Position numbers and translations under genes: made by a program. The notes under the pieces are model-generated. The model had not been told where the DNA came from. It did no database searches and was given only the letters and a program-made list of their open reading frames with translations. Shown here one piece after another: positions 26,704 through 35,735 of a stretch of DNA of 64,000 nt (position 1 is its first letter; every line of letters begins with the position of its first letter). The DNA comes from Gracilibacillus massiliensis (GTDB lineage Bacteria; Bacillota; Bacilli; Bacillales; Amphibacillaceae), in the NCBI RefSeq assembly GCF_001458115.1, contig NZ_CZRP01000013.1:1442779-1506778 (forward strand), read 5' to 3'.

Positions 26704-27551
26704 TATACCAGCTCCTTCCCGGTTACTTTTAAGAAGATCTGACCAAGTGTCGGATTGTCTGAATGGATCGCTTTTACTTGACCGCTTGCAACTAGATCTC
26801 TTATTTCATTCGCATTCTCGGCCTCATTTTCAATTACCAAACGCTCACCATCGAACGTTTCAATGTGAAAAGCATGTGTCGAATATTTATAACGCAGATC
26901 CTCTGGGCTTCCTAATTCCTGTATACTACCGTTGTTCAAAAAGGCCACACGGTGACACAATTCTGTTGCTTCCTCCATATCATGTGTGGTTATAAAAATC
27001 GTTGTTCCTGCTTCATTTAATTTCTGCAACCCACGATGGATATGTGCCATATTGCCAGGATCCAAAGCGGAAGTAGGTTCATCTAAAAAGATGAGTTCAG
27101 GACGATGAATTAGTGCTTTTGCCAACAAAACTCGCTGCTTCATCCCTTTCGATAATTTGGATACGACTTTGTTGCGTGCGTCTTTCAAATTCACTTCATC
27201 CAGCATCACGTCAATTTGGTCTAATGGCGCATCATATAACTTACAAAATAACCTCAAATTATCATCGACAGTGAGCCTTTCATATAATGAACTATTATCA
27301 GATAGTATTCCGATTCTCGATTTAAATGCAGCTGTACCAAATGACCTAGCATTTGTATCTAATACGTTTACCTCTCCTGCTGTTTGTCCAAGCTCACCTG
27401 TCAAGATCTTTATCGTCGTTGTTTTGCCAGATCCGCTTGGTCCTAATAATCCAAAAATTTCTCCTGGCTTCACAGCGAAACTGATATCTTCAATAGCTGT
27501 ATGTTGACTGAATACCTTTCTAAGCTGTGTAACTTTAATTGCGTGTTCCAA
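26703..27551 (-). CDS. ABC transporter ATP-binding protein
   Basis: 282 aa. Walker A GPSGSGKTTT near residue 38, Q-loop region around LSDNSSLYERLTVDDNL, signature LSKGMKQRVLLAKA near 133, Walker B LIFLDEPTSALDPG near 152, and switch His in TTHDMEEA. The C-terminal tail is typical of drug-export ATPases. It follows the LytTR gene in the same direction with a 152-bp gap that holds two 15-bp repeats, so a regulated internal promoter is likely. Confidence 0.9.
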   Translation of the reverse strand: MEHAIKVTQLRKVFSQHTAIEDISFAVKPGEIFGLLGPSGSGKTTTIKILTGELGQTAGEVNVLDTNARSFGTAAFKSRIGILSDNSSLYERLTVDDNLRLFCKLYDAPLDQIDVMLDEVNLKDARNKVVSKLSKGMKQRVLLAKALIHRPELIFLDEPTSALDPGNMAHIHRGLQKLNEAGTTIFITTHDMEEATELCHRVAFLNNGSIQELGSPEDLRYKYSTHAFHIETFDGERLVIENEAENANEIRDLVASGQVKAIHSDNPTLGQIFLKVTGKELV

Positions 27552-27637
27552 TTGAACTCCTCCTTTGCTGATCTGAACCTATCGTATAACGGATTGCCTC
27601 TGAATGCAGTAATATCAAGGTGAGATGTACTAAAGAG

Positions 27638-27704
27638 AAGTTCAATTGTACTCTTTTATCGTTAAAAAAAGGCTCCCCTTTTCATAAAAAAGTTGAACTG
27701 TACT
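27638..27704 (-). promoter_or_regulatory. Paired 15-bp direct repeats, candidate LytTR operator
   Basis: AAGTTCAATTGTACT (27638-27652) and AAGTTGAACTGTACT (27690-27704) match at 13 of 15 positions and start 52 bp apart, about five helical turns. On the minus strand they contain ACAGTTCA-like cores, the form expected of LytTR sites. They sit between the LytTR gene and the ABC operon. The second repeat overlaps the LytTR stop codon. Confidence 0.6.
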
Positions 27705-28660
27705 TATTTCAGGTTGAACATATCCTGGATTCCTTGAATTTTTGTACGAGCTAACGGAATCGTTGATTTTTCCTGGTTATCGATCCTTAGTGAGTATGTA
27801 TTTTTTGACCAGGTAATAATTTCACGTACTTTTTGCAGATTTACGATGTAGGATCGGTGACAGCGGTAAAATCCATATACTTCTAATGTCTTTTCTATTT
27901 CAGTAAGTGTTGAGTCCAGTGAAAAGGATTCGTGATTAACAACAATCATTGCCTTACCATCCTGGCTTTCAATATAATCAATTTCCGTTGGGTCGAACAA
28001 AATCACTTTATCCTCGATCTTTGCAGGAACCTTGAATAACTTTGCAGTGGATAATGCTGGCGCTGGTTCTTCCTCATCTGTATCCTCTTCCTTCTCCTCC
28101 GCATCCACTTCAATTTTCAGCAGACCTTTGTCCTGCAAGCGATAGGCAACATCACTTAGTAACAGTGCATGTTCCATATTGGATACTAAAATAAGTGTTG
28201 GCGTCTTATTTTCTGTTAGCTTTTGCAGCATGTTAAGAAAAATATTGATCGTTTTGATATCGACACCTTGAATAGGCTCTTGAAATACCTTAGGATACGT
28301 ATTCGTCATAAAGTATCTTGCATAATATACACGAGCAAGTTCAGAATGGGTGCATTTCCTTAAAGGTTTTTTAGTGCATGTATGCAACTCGAACATTACC
28401 AAAATTTCAGGCAACGGAATTGTACAGCCAAACCATTTATGGTAGAACGTCACATTATCGCCTACGGTTAACCGCTCATATAATCCATCCTTGCGGTCAA
28501 AGATGGTTATATCCCCATTACGAAGGATTTTATCTATTAACTCTGCCTGCATATCTGTATCACTGTATATTGCAGTGGTATGTGAATCATGCAAGTGAAG
28601 CGAAATCGGTGGTAGTATTTCACTTTTCACAGTTTCATAATTTAATTTATAACTCGTCAT
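27704..28660 (-). CDS. LytTR regulator with N-terminal degenerate ABC ATPase domain
   Basis: 318 aa. Residues 1-190 align by eye with ABC ATPases: DGLYERLTVGDNVTFYHKWF parallels SLYERLTVDDNLRLFCKLY of the neighbouring ATPase, and PIQGVDIKTINIFLNMLQKL and LVSNMEHALLLSDVAYRL stand where Walker B/D-loop and the switch region lie. The P-loop (SDTDMQAEL) and Walker B glutamate/aspartate pattern are lost, so it should not hydrolyse ATP. An acidic linker (EEKEEDTDEEE) leads to a LytTR DNA-binding domain (about 215-318: IDYIESQDGKAMIVV, FYRCHRSYIVNLQKV). It probably senses or docks on the adjacent exporter and controls it. Confidence 0.82.
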   Translation of the reverse strand: MTSYKLNYETVKSEILPPISLHLHDSHTTAIYSDTDMQAELIDKILRNGDITIFDRKDGLYERLTVGDNVTFYHKWFGCTIPLPEILVMFELHTCTKKPLRKCTHSELARVYYARYFMTNTYPKVFQEPIQGVDIKTINIFLNMLQKLTENKTPTLILVSNMEHALLLSDVAYRLQDKGLLKIEVDAEEKEEDTDEEEPAPALSTAKLFKVPAKIEDKVILFDPTEIDYIESQDGKAMIVVNHESFSLDSTLTEIEKTLEVYGFYRCHRSYIVNLQKVREIITWSKNTYSLRIDNQEKSTIPLARTKIQGIQDMFNLK

Positions 28661-28849
28661 CTTGCTAACTCCTTTTTCACTGTAAAATCGATGTAATCAT
28701 TTACCATAGTATAACATTATAATTGCTACTTGAATGTTTTCATAAAAATGATTAGTCCTTTCATTTTGGGAAAGAATATACCTACCAAGGATAAAGGAGC
28801 GATGTTTAAATGACCAAAAGAATTATTTGGATGGGAAGTTTATTATTAA

Positions 28850-30379
28850 CTCAACTTTCGCAGCTAGAAAAAAGCATTAAATATAACTAGCTGTAAAGCA
28901 TGTCACTGTTTAAATATGGTCATTGACAATCGAAATAGGTATAAAAAAACACCTCAACTTTTGGTATAGTGTAATTGACTAGAAAACACTACCAATACAG
29001 AAGAGGTGTCTCCTATATGATAGCGAATAATGACCAAAATAATCAACTACCAAATGAACTTTCTTCCATCTTTAAAGAATTAAACGTGTATAAGCATCTT
29101 AGAAAAGCTGGTATTACAAAGTCTGTCGGCTTTACTTGTGCCTATCTTTTTCAATTGATTTTTTGTTTGATCTTTGAAAATAAGAACTGGTATCAAGTAC
29201 TTCAAAGTAACAAAGCGAATGATTGTCCAGAGAAGAATGCCGTCTATCGCTTTTTAAACAAATCTACCTTTGCTTGGAGAAGGTTTTTATTATTTCTAAG
29301 CGCTCATACCATTGGAAAAGTAACCAACTTAACGCGTCATGATCGCCCCAAAGTATTGATTGTAGATGATTCTTCGTATGATCGTAACCGCAGTAAATCG
29401 GTTGAATTATTAGCTCGCTGTTTTGACCATGCATCCCAAAAAATGCGCTTTTATAAAGGGTTTCGTATGCTTACGCTTGGTTGGTCAGATGGTGCCACAT
29501 TCATTCCAGTGGACTTTTCTTTATTAAGCTCGAAGAAAAGCCAAATTAATGGCATATCATCAAAAGTTGATAAACGTAGTTCCGGTTATAAACGCAGAGT
29601 AGAAGCATTACAAACCGCACCTGAGCAAATACCAGGTATGGTGGAACGCGCGATGAATGCCGGTATCGATGCTTCCTATGTGCTGATGGACTCTTGGTTC
29701 ACGTATCAGCCTCTCGTTAAGGAGATAAAAGAGCAAGGACTCGATGTCATTGGCATGGTAAAGAACTTGAAACAGCGTTACCTTGTGAATGGCCAACGTG
29801 TAAGCTTAAAGGAACTATATCGTTTTGCGAAACCAACAGATGGAAAGAAAGGCATTCTTCGTTCGATTCATACCACACAAGCGAATGGCGTTCCTATTAA
29901 AGTTGTCTTTGTTCGTAATCGAAATAAAAAGAGTGAATGGTTAGCTATTCTAAGCACCGATTGTACACTTAGTGATCAAGAAATCATTCGTATTTATGGG
30001 ATGCGATGGGACATTGAAGTTTTTTTCAAAACAACAAAATCTCTCTTAAAACTTCAAAAAGAGTTCCAAAGTCGTTCGTATGACGGCTTAATTAGTCATA
30101 CGACCATCGTATTCACACGATATATTGTTCTCTCGTGGCAAAACCGATGTAGCACAGACGAGCGAACACTTGGCGGCATGTTTTATGAATTATGTGATGA
30201 AGTTAGTGATCTCGATTGGGCTGTGGCACTTCAGCAGTTGATCGAGCTTCTTGAAGATGCCTTGAAAATGAGCAACAAAAAGGTACAAAAATTAATCAAA
30301 AGTCAAGTCCAACAATGGATTGCAGGCTTACCCAGCTATATCAGGGCTTACCTGCCTATTTCAGTGTGCGAAAGTTGAG
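28850..30379 (+). mobile_element. IS4-family insertion sequence, 1530 bp
   Basis: Terminal inverted repeats CTCAACTTTCGCA (left) and TGCGAAAGTTGAG (right) are exact. Target duplication TTATTAA lies at 28843-28849 and 30380-30386. Deleting the element and one duplication restores the interrupted lipoprotein frame, which fixes both ends. Intact ends and an intact transposase suggest recent insertion. Confidence 0.93.
29017..30378 (+). CDS. IS4-family DDE transposase
   Basis: 453 aa from the ATG at 29017 (GAGGTGT upstream). A TTG 42 bases earlier is in frame but less likely. DDE residues are recognisable: Asp in VLIVDDSSYDRNRSKSVE, Asp in YVLMDSWFTYQPLVKE, and Glu in the family motif RWDIEVFFKTTKSLLKL (YREK-like region). 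The stop overlaps the right inverted repeat. The frame is intact and the enzyme probably active. Confidence 0.92.
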   Translation: MIANNDQNNQLPNELSSIFKELNVYKHLRKAGITKSVGFTCAYLFQLIFCLIFENKNWYQVLQSNKANDCPEKNAVYRFLNKSTFAWRRFLLFLSAHTIGKVTNLTRHDRPKVLIVDDSSYDRNRSKSVELLARCFDHASQKMRFYKGFRMLTLGWSDGATFIPVDFSLLSSKKSQINGISSKVDKRSSGYKRRVEALQTAPEQIPGMVERAMNAGIDASYVLMDSWFTYQPLVKEIKEQGLDVIGMVKNLKQRYLVNGQRVSLKELYRFAKPTDGKKGILRSIHTTQANGVPIKVVFVRNRNKKSEWLAILSTDCTLSDQEIIRIYGMRWDIEVFFKTTKSLLKLQKEFQSRSYDGLISHTTIVFTRYIVLSWQNRCSTDERTLGGMFYELCDEVSDLDWAVALQQLIELLEDALKMSNKKVQKLIKSQVQQWIAGLPSYIRAYLPISVCES

Positions 30380-30766
30380 TTATTAATATTACTTGTTGCT
30401 TGTGGTGATAATGACGAAGTTCAACCAACAGATGAAATTACTGGAGAACCGATGAAGGCATCAGATGCAAACCCTTCTACTAAATACAGTTTTACAAAAT
30501 TAGAACTTGAGGCGGACTTTGAAGACATCAATGATACCCTTGAAGTCGAATATGAAAATGAACAGAATGACGAAATGGAAGCGTCTTATAAAGATAAGTC
30601 ACAGGATATAGATTTAAATGGAGAAGTGGCAATGGAAGAACTCGATCGTATTTTTTCTTCCTTTACCTTTGATCAAAACACGACGGAAGATGAGGTATTA
30701 AAAACTATTACAGACGCTTTTAATATACCTAAAGACGCCCAAAAACTGGAGCTAGAAATCCAATTT

Positions 30767-30793
30767 GGGACATAGGGACAGGTCCCTTGTCCC
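30767..30793. repeat. Family B palindrome, copy B1
   Basis: GGGACATAGGGACAGG then TCCCTTGTCCC. The TAG inside it is the stop codon of the interrupted lipoprotein gene (TTT GGG ACA TAG). Confidence 0.8.
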
Positions 30794-30915
30794 TTCTTGT
30801 TTTTAGTATTGACTTCCAAAAGGTATTTCCGTATTTTTGAACTTCTTCCTGCTTGCTTGTAACATACAAACAATTGAAAACTAGCAGGAAGTATTGAAAA
30901 AACTATTCCTCCGAC

Positions 30916-32148
30916 TCACAGTACCAATTTTATCGTTCCTTCGCTCTTTTCTAATGAAAAACTTACCTTTTTACCATCGCATAAAAGCTCATACTCGCCA
31001 AGAAATCCTTCAAACGTTAACAAACCGTTAGCATCAGTTTGTGCTTGTTTATTTGTAGACCAATCCCCTTTAATTAGTTTCTTTAATACATCATAGGATG
31101 GTTTTGTGCTATTATCTTTCCTTACAAATCCTGCTGGAGCTCCCAGCCATGCACCATCATCACTGAAGGACCATGTCGTAATCGCTTCTACAAGAGGATG
31201 TTCAAACAAAATAGAATACATTTCTTCAACTTCTTTTGCCTGCCGTTCTTCGAATTCTGGTGTGGATGGCCATTCCGGAATCTGATAATCATTTAAATCC
31301 TCTATTTCAGGCGGCATAGTGTGTCCAGAAGTTAATGTGTTTTCTGTAAAATGAATAGGAATTCCAAAATGGGAGAATCTCTCTAACACTTCTTCTAACT
31401 TTTCTCGTCCCCAATATCCTTGATGCTGATGTGACTGAATACCAATCGCATCGATTTCGACACCTGCATTTAAGCATCCATCAATTAATATTTCATAATT
31501 AATCGATGTATTAAAGTCATTCAATAATAAGGTTGCATCTGGATTAAATTCACGAGTCTTGGCAAACATTTCTTTTATAATTCCGACACGACCAAGATCT
31601 TTACTTATTCTGGTAATACCATTATCATATTTGTCAAAAATCGGCATGATCACTACTTCATTAATGACATCCCACATGTCGACAAGCCCTTTAAAATCTG
31701 TTACATCTCGTTCGATTCTCGCAAACTGTGCTTTCAGAATTTCTTCATTACTCATTTCAAGAAGCCATGGCGCCGTTACGGTATGCCAACAAAGTGGATG
31801 GCCTTTCACACTTACGTTTCTTTCTTTTAACCACTGAGCTGCTCTTTGTAATTCTTTTGTTTGCGGTTTTCCTTGTTCCGGTTCAAATCTCCCCCAATAA
31901 AAGGGTAATGTACCGGCGTTAAATATATCTAAAAATTTATCCAGTTTTTCCTCTTGAAATGCAAGTCTGTCTGCTGGTACATTTTTGTTCGCTACATCGA
32001 GGGCGTCAAAGATCCCGGCACCAAATAAAAATTGATGGTTCGTCTGCTTTATCTCAACGTTCTTTCCTACTATAGGATTCCCTGATGGATCAACGAGTTT
32101 AATACTTTTGCTCGCCATTCTATGTGCCAAATTATTTGTTTGTCCCAT
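30916..32148 (-). CDS. Intracellular GH10 endo-beta-1,4-xylanase
   Basis: 410 aa from the ATG at 32148, which follows AAGGTGGAGG. An ATG 36 bases upstream lacks a site. No signal peptide. The GH10 barrel shows acid/base Glu in MWDVINEV (E164) and nucleophile Glu in IHFTENTL (E269), plus GHPLCWHTVTAPWL and WSFSDDGAW. An N-terminal strand region (about 12-35) and a C-terminal beta segment (LLTFEGFLGEYELLCDGKKV) extend the barrel. A cytoplasmic GH10 would trim imported xylo-oligosaccharides. No transporter or xylosidase gene adjoins. Confidence 0.9.
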   Translation of the reverse strand: MGQTNNLAHRMASKSIKLVDPSGNPIVGKNVEIKQTNHQFLFGAGIFDALDVANKNVPADRLAFQEEKLDKFLDIFNAGTLPFYWGRFEPEQGKPQTKELQRAAQWLKERNVSVKGHPLCWHTVTAPWLLEMSNEEILKAQFARIERDVTDFKGLVDMWDVINEVVIMPIFDKYDNGITRISKDLGRVGIIKEMFAKTREFNPDATLLLNDFNTSINYEILIDGCLNAGVEIDAIGIQSHQHQGYWGREKLEEVLERFSHFGIPIHFTENTLTSGHTMPPEIEDLNDYQIPEWPSTPEFEERQAKEVEEMYSILFEHPLVEAITTWSFSDDGAWLGAPAGFVRKDNSTKPSYDVLKKLIKGDWSTNKQAQTDANGLLTFEGFLGEYELLCDGKKVSFSLEKSEGTIKLVL

Positions 32149-32186
32149 TCTAATACCTCCACCTTCTAAATTAAGTTCCTCCACTC

Positions 32187-32200
32187 AGAAAACGCTTACT
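32187..32200 (-). promoter_or_regulatory. cre-like site in the xylanase promoter
   Basis: AGTAAGCGTTTTCT (minus strand) fits TGWNANCGNTNWCA at all defined positions but the two ends. TAAAAT, a -10-like element, lies about 15 bp upstream of it on that strand. Binding of CcpA here, just downstream of the start point, would repress the gene. Confidence 0.55.
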
Positions 32201-32356
32201 TTTCTGTCGACTAAATTTTAGCAGACTTGCGTTTATAAAAAACTAAAAAAGGTATAGGCTTTAGTTTGAAAATTAAAGGTATTGACGTTATCTTACTGAG
32301 TTGATTATAAGAAAGTACATTTTCATCATTTTTCATCTAAAAATCTAAATATCAGT

Positions 32357-32386
32357 CAAAAGGCTCTCATCATAGGATAAGAGCCT
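32357..32386 (-). terminator. Terminator of the NhaC operon
   Basis: On the minus strand AGGCTCTTATC and GATGAGAGCCT pair and are followed by TTTT, 14 bp after the transporter stop. Confidence 0.8.
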
Positions 32387-32399
32387 GATCTTTTTATCT

Positions 32400-33833
32400 T
32401 TACTTTTCCACAGGTTGACTGACTGGCTTTCCATCTGGACCTTCATATTCACGACCCCAGCCTGTTATTACCGAGAATAATAGAACGAGGAACAGAATCA
32501 TACAATAAATTAATCCACTACTGACTTCTGTTAATAAGAGTGGTTCTACAAAATCATATCCTTGTGTCAATAAAGCACCAATGAAAACAAATACACTTAG
32601 GAATGGGACAACTAACACAAGTGAATTAGCAAAACCATCTAATAAATTCGCACGACGGTATGGATGCAGCCCTACACGTTTGCCAATCTCATTCTGTACT
32701 TTTCCAAATGTCGCCATGGAAGCACTTGTTACACCACCAAAGCTCAACGTAGTGAATGAAATGCCTAACATCATAGCTATTTCAGCACCACGGACCGATC
32801 TGCACAATTTACTATTGAGGATACCACTGGTTACTTTTTCAATTACACCCGCACCATTAAGTACTCCCATGATCCCATAAACGCTAAGTACTAATGTTAC
32901 AGTTCCCATCATATAACTAATACCACCTGCTAAGTATCCTGCAGGTACACCATCGGCCACAGAAATAATATCATCTAACGTTAACAGGTTAGCTACTAAA
33001 CCAGTAACCGTACCTAAAACAAGCCCAACGGTAATCGCTATATACATATTCCGGAATTTGACGGCAACGATTAACATGACCGCTACAGGGATGAGCATCA
33101 CCAGAGTCATTGGGTTTGTATTTTCAACAAGAAATTCCGTTGCATTCCCACTCACCGTTCCAGAACCTCCTAAAATCCAAAACAGAATAAAAGAAATAAT
33201 ACCTGCAACGAAGGAATATTTGAATCGTGAGGCAACAATACCACCCAATTCAGCAATACCCTTTTTCTTCGTATAATATTGTGTTCCTGCTGAGATTATC
33301 GTAGTATCCGAAATAGGTGCTAAGTTATCACCAAAAATAGAACCACTAACAATGGCACCTGCAAGCAGGGCGGGATCACATCCCAATAATACGCCTGCTG
33401 GGTAGAAGATCGGAAAACAAGTAAACATCGTTCCAATTGATGATCCGGTAGCCGTTGCAATGATACATACGGCTAAGAACGTTAACGCAGTGAACAATCC
33501 ACCATCGACATTCAGCAAATTAGCAATCCATACAAACCCACCTGAAATATTCGTCGTTTTAATCAACTCGGCGAACATTCCAATAACGAGCAAGAGGACG
33601 ATAATAGGCACAGCCTCTCGTACTCCGTCATATACCGAATTCCAATAACGCTCATAGTTCCCTTTTTTGACAAAAATAGCACCGATGATTAAAGCAACTA
33701 AAGCACCCATGCCTAGTGCATGCATTTCGAACGCTTTAAAAACAATAAAATATAATACACAGAAAAATAGAAAAATTGCAACAGGGACAAACGCAGTTCC
33801 CCAACCACCCCTAAATTCAAGCTTTTGATTCAT
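32400..33833 (-). CDS. NhaC-family antiporter, possibly an amino-acid transporter
   Basis: 477 aa from the ATG at 33833, with GGAGGG six bases upstream. An in-frame ATG at 33854 lacks a site. About twelve membrane helices. GSIFGDNLAPISDTTIISAG and TATGSSIGTMFTCFPIF are NhaC signatures. NhaC proteins exchange Na+ and H+, but some family members in T-box regulons are predicted amino-acid carriers (YheL with tyrosine). This gene ends an operon led by a tryptophan-type T-box, so tryptophan or a related compound may be the substrate. That is inference from regulation. Confidence 0.85.
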   Translation of the reverse strand: MNQKLEFRGGWGTAFVPVAIFLFFCVLYFIVFKAFEMHALGMGALVALIIGAIFVKKGNYERYWNSVYDGVREAVPIIVLLLVIGMFAELIKTTNISGGFVWIANLLNVDGGLFTALTFLAVCIIATATGSSIGTMFTCFPIFYPAGVLLGCDPALLAGAIVSGSIFGDNLAPISDTTIISAGTQYYTKKKGIAELGGIVASRFKYSFVAGIISFILFWILGGSGTVSGNATEFLVENTNPMTLVMLIPVAVMLIVAVKFRNMYIAITVGLVLGTVTGLVANLLTLDDIISVADGVPAGYLAGGISYMMGTVTLVLSVYGIMGVLNGAGVIEKVTSGILNSKLCRSVRGAEIAMMLGISFTTLSFGGVTSASMATFGKVQNEIGKRVGLHPYRRANLLDGFANSLVLVVPFLSVFVFIGALLTQGYDFVEPLLLTEVSSGLIYCMILFLVLLFSVITGWGREYEGPDGKPVSQPVEK

Positions 33834-33887
33834 CGTAAACCCTCCATCTCTCAATTAAATGTCGATCCTTCTATCAAATCGACTTAC

Positions 33888-34934
33888 TTAATTCTCATTT
33901 AAATTCATTTTCATAATATTTCGAAACTTCGAACCCTCGGTACGTTCTAATTCAAAAGGTTCCCCTTCCAATGTCGTAAAGTTACTTAGAAATTGTGTAA
34001 TTTCATCGATATCCGATTGATCAAGTTCAAAAGAAAAAATCTGTGAATTGGCTTCTACATGTTTGCTATTTCTAACCCCAATAATAGAAGCACCTACACC
34101 TTCTTGACTTAATATATATTTGGTCGCGATATGAGCAAGTGAGACCGAATACTTTTGTGCCATTCGTTCAAGCATGACTAACAATTCTTGATAGCCTTCC
34201 CATCCTAGCGTTTCTTCCATTACCTGTATGTATTTAACTTGTGAACGATTATCAGGATCAATCTGTTTTTTACCGATCCATTTCTCAGCTAATAACCCGC
34301 CTGATAATGTACCATAGCATAATAAATGGATTCCGTTACTTTTACAGTATGGTAATAATTCTTTTTCTACACGTCTGTCAAAAACCGAATATTGATTTTG
34401 ACAAGACACGATCGGTATTCCTGCATCGACCATTTCGGATAAATGTTTCGTATCAAAATTTGTAACTGCAAGATTACGAATCTTTCCTTTTTCTTTAAGT
34501 TTCAAGAGATCGTAAGCTGTCTCCACATAACCGGGCACACTGTAATCCCACCAATGAAACTGGACAAGATCCAATACATCTCGTTTTTGACGCTTGAGAC
34601 TTCGATCGATGATTTTTTCGGTGTAACTATAATCAACCTTATCAAGCAAATTGATATCTGGAACATATTTAGTATGTATTTGGATATCATGTGGCGACAG
34701 TGTGCTTCCTGACTTTAGTTCTGTTTGAAATTCACCAAGTAATTCTTCCGTTCCTGTATAAATGTCTGCACAATCAAATGTCGTAAAACCTTTTTCCGCA
34801 AGCATATGAAAAGCCTTCATGACATCTTTATTATCTATTTTTGATTTTAAGCTATGTCCTTCAGATAACTGCCAGCAGCCATTGATCACTCTACTAATTG
34901 TATAGTCTTTTGCTAGTTCAAATCTCTCTGCCAT
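33888..34934 (-). CDS. Aldo/keto reductase
   Basis: 348 aa. Asp and Tyr of the catalytic tetrad are in FTTFDCADIYTGTEEL, Lys in IQIHTKYVPD, and the His in LVQFHWWDY. The usual NADP region is SIIGVRNSKHVEANSQIF. The start overlaps the upstream TIGR04076 gene by 17 bp and has AAGGAGAT seven bases upstream. It is the middle gene of the T-box operon. Substrate unknown. An aromatic aldehyde would fit the regulation but is a guess. Confidence 0.85.
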   Translation of the reverse strand: MAERFELAKDYTISRVINGCWQLSEGHSLKSKIDNKDVMKAFHMLAEKGFTTFDCADIYTGTEELLGEFQTELKSGSTLSPHDIQIHTKYVPDINLLDKVDYSYTEKIIDRSLKRQKRDVLDLVQFHWWDYSVPGYVETAYDLLKLKEKGKIRNLAVTNFDTKHLSEMVDAGIPIVSCQNQYSVFDRRVEKELLPYCKSNGIHLLCYGTLSGGLLAEKWIGKKQIDPDNRSQVKYIQVMEETLGWEGYQELLVMLERMAQKYSVSLAHIATKYILSQEGVGASIIGVRNSKHVEANSQIFSFELDQSDIDEITQFLSNFTTLEGEPFELERTEGSKFRNIMKMNLNEN

Positions 34935-35277
34935 TTTCCGTATCTCCTTTATGTATAGGTTCTATTGTACAATCCGCATGGCTGAATTCTTTTGTCTCGG
35001 TTCTAGTAATTTTAAATCTTGCCCCACAGTTTGGGTCCGGGCAGGCAATGAGACTGTCAGACAACATCCAATCATTTTTATGCAGAACCCGCTGTTTTGC
35101 AGGAATTAATGGTAAAATCGCGCTTAATGCATACATGGAAAAGGCATTATGTTCTGGGAAGATAATGTCCTCTCCTTCCACTAAGAAATAAGAACCCTCC
35201 TTATGATTGCATACCATTGGCTTGTCCGTAGCGATTACCTCTACTTTTAAGTTATAAAGTGTAAATTTGTCATCCAT
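34918..35277 (-). CDS. TIGR04076-family protein
   Basis: 119 aa, first gene of a three-gene operon. Cysteines at CNHKEG and CPDPNCGARF plus FPEHNAFSMYALSAILPLIPA in two pieces match the TIGR04076 family of small proteins with conserved cysteines. Biochemical function is unknown. The gene starts 110 bp after the T-box terminator, so its expression should depend on the charge of the sensed tRNA. Confidence 0.7.
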   Translation of the reverse strand: MDDKFTLYNLKVEVIATDKPMVCNHKEGSYFLVEGEDIIFPEHNAFSMYALSAILPLIPAKQRVLHKNDWMLSDSLIACPDPNCGARFKITRTETKEFSHADCTIEPIHKGDTENGREI

Positions 35278-35386
35278 AAAACTGCCTCCTGTTCCTTATT
35301 ATCGTTCAGACTATTTACTTTTTTCATAATTCTGAAAATTCTATCTGAAGAGTGTTTTCTAGGATCTTATTTGATTACAAATATGT

Positions 35387-35665
35387 AAAAAGTCCAATCG
35401 CCTCTTAGAAAAGGGACGATTGGACCGCGGTACCACCCATATTTATTTAATATGTTTATCATATATTAAATCACTCTTTAGCCGTATACTATTATACGAC
35501 GTTTGGTATTTGTAACGTGTGGATTTCACGTCAACCCTACTTATGACATTCAGGTTACTGCTCAAGAGCCCATTCCATATTTATTCCACACTGGTTCTCA
35601 CCAACCACCAGCTCTCTTCAGTTTCCTAAATATTTACTCTTCTCTATCTATGCTTTTAAATTTTA
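35387..35665 (-). ncRNA. T-box leader, tryptophan-type specifier
   Basis: Read on the minus strand: Stem I with AGAGAGCTGG, GGTGAGAACCAGTGTGG, and the specifier side GGAATGGGCTCTTGAGC; the T-box GGGTGGTACCGCGG (35425-35438); and a terminator GTCCAATCG/CGATTGGAC followed by TTTTT (35387-35425). AAGAG/CTCTT and ATATTT/AAATAT frame an internal loop, so the codon after the GAA motif is TGG, tryptophan (35570-35572). Uncharged tRNA should allow read-through into the TIGR04076-AKR-NhaC operon. Specifier phase is the least certain part. Confidence 0.85.
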
Positions 35666-35735
35666 TTTTATTGAAAATAACTTATCACTATTTTACTAGA
35701 AAATCAAATCCATTTTATTCCATGATTGTGGCAAG

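Larger units (their letters stand above)
28810..30775 (+). pseudogene. YusW-like lipoprotein gene split by an IS element
   Basis: The ATG at 28810 (AAAGGAG upstream) begins MTKRIIWMGSLLL. The frame is cut at 28849 by an IS. Removing 28850-30379 and one copy of the 7-bp duplication joins it to ILLVACGDNDE, a perfect lipobox with the cysteine in place, and to the rest of the protein up to 30775. The mature part (YSFTKLELEADFEDINDTLE, then VEYENEQNDE and ELEIQFGT) resembles the YusW family of secreted Bacillus lipoproteins. The insertion must abolish export. The TAG stop is embedded in palindrome B1. Confidence 0.85.

Noticed and set aside
30846-30890. TTCCTGCT/AGCAGGAA inverted repeat as the xylanase terminator
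   Set aside because: The loop is about 29 nt and no T-run follows on the relevant strand.
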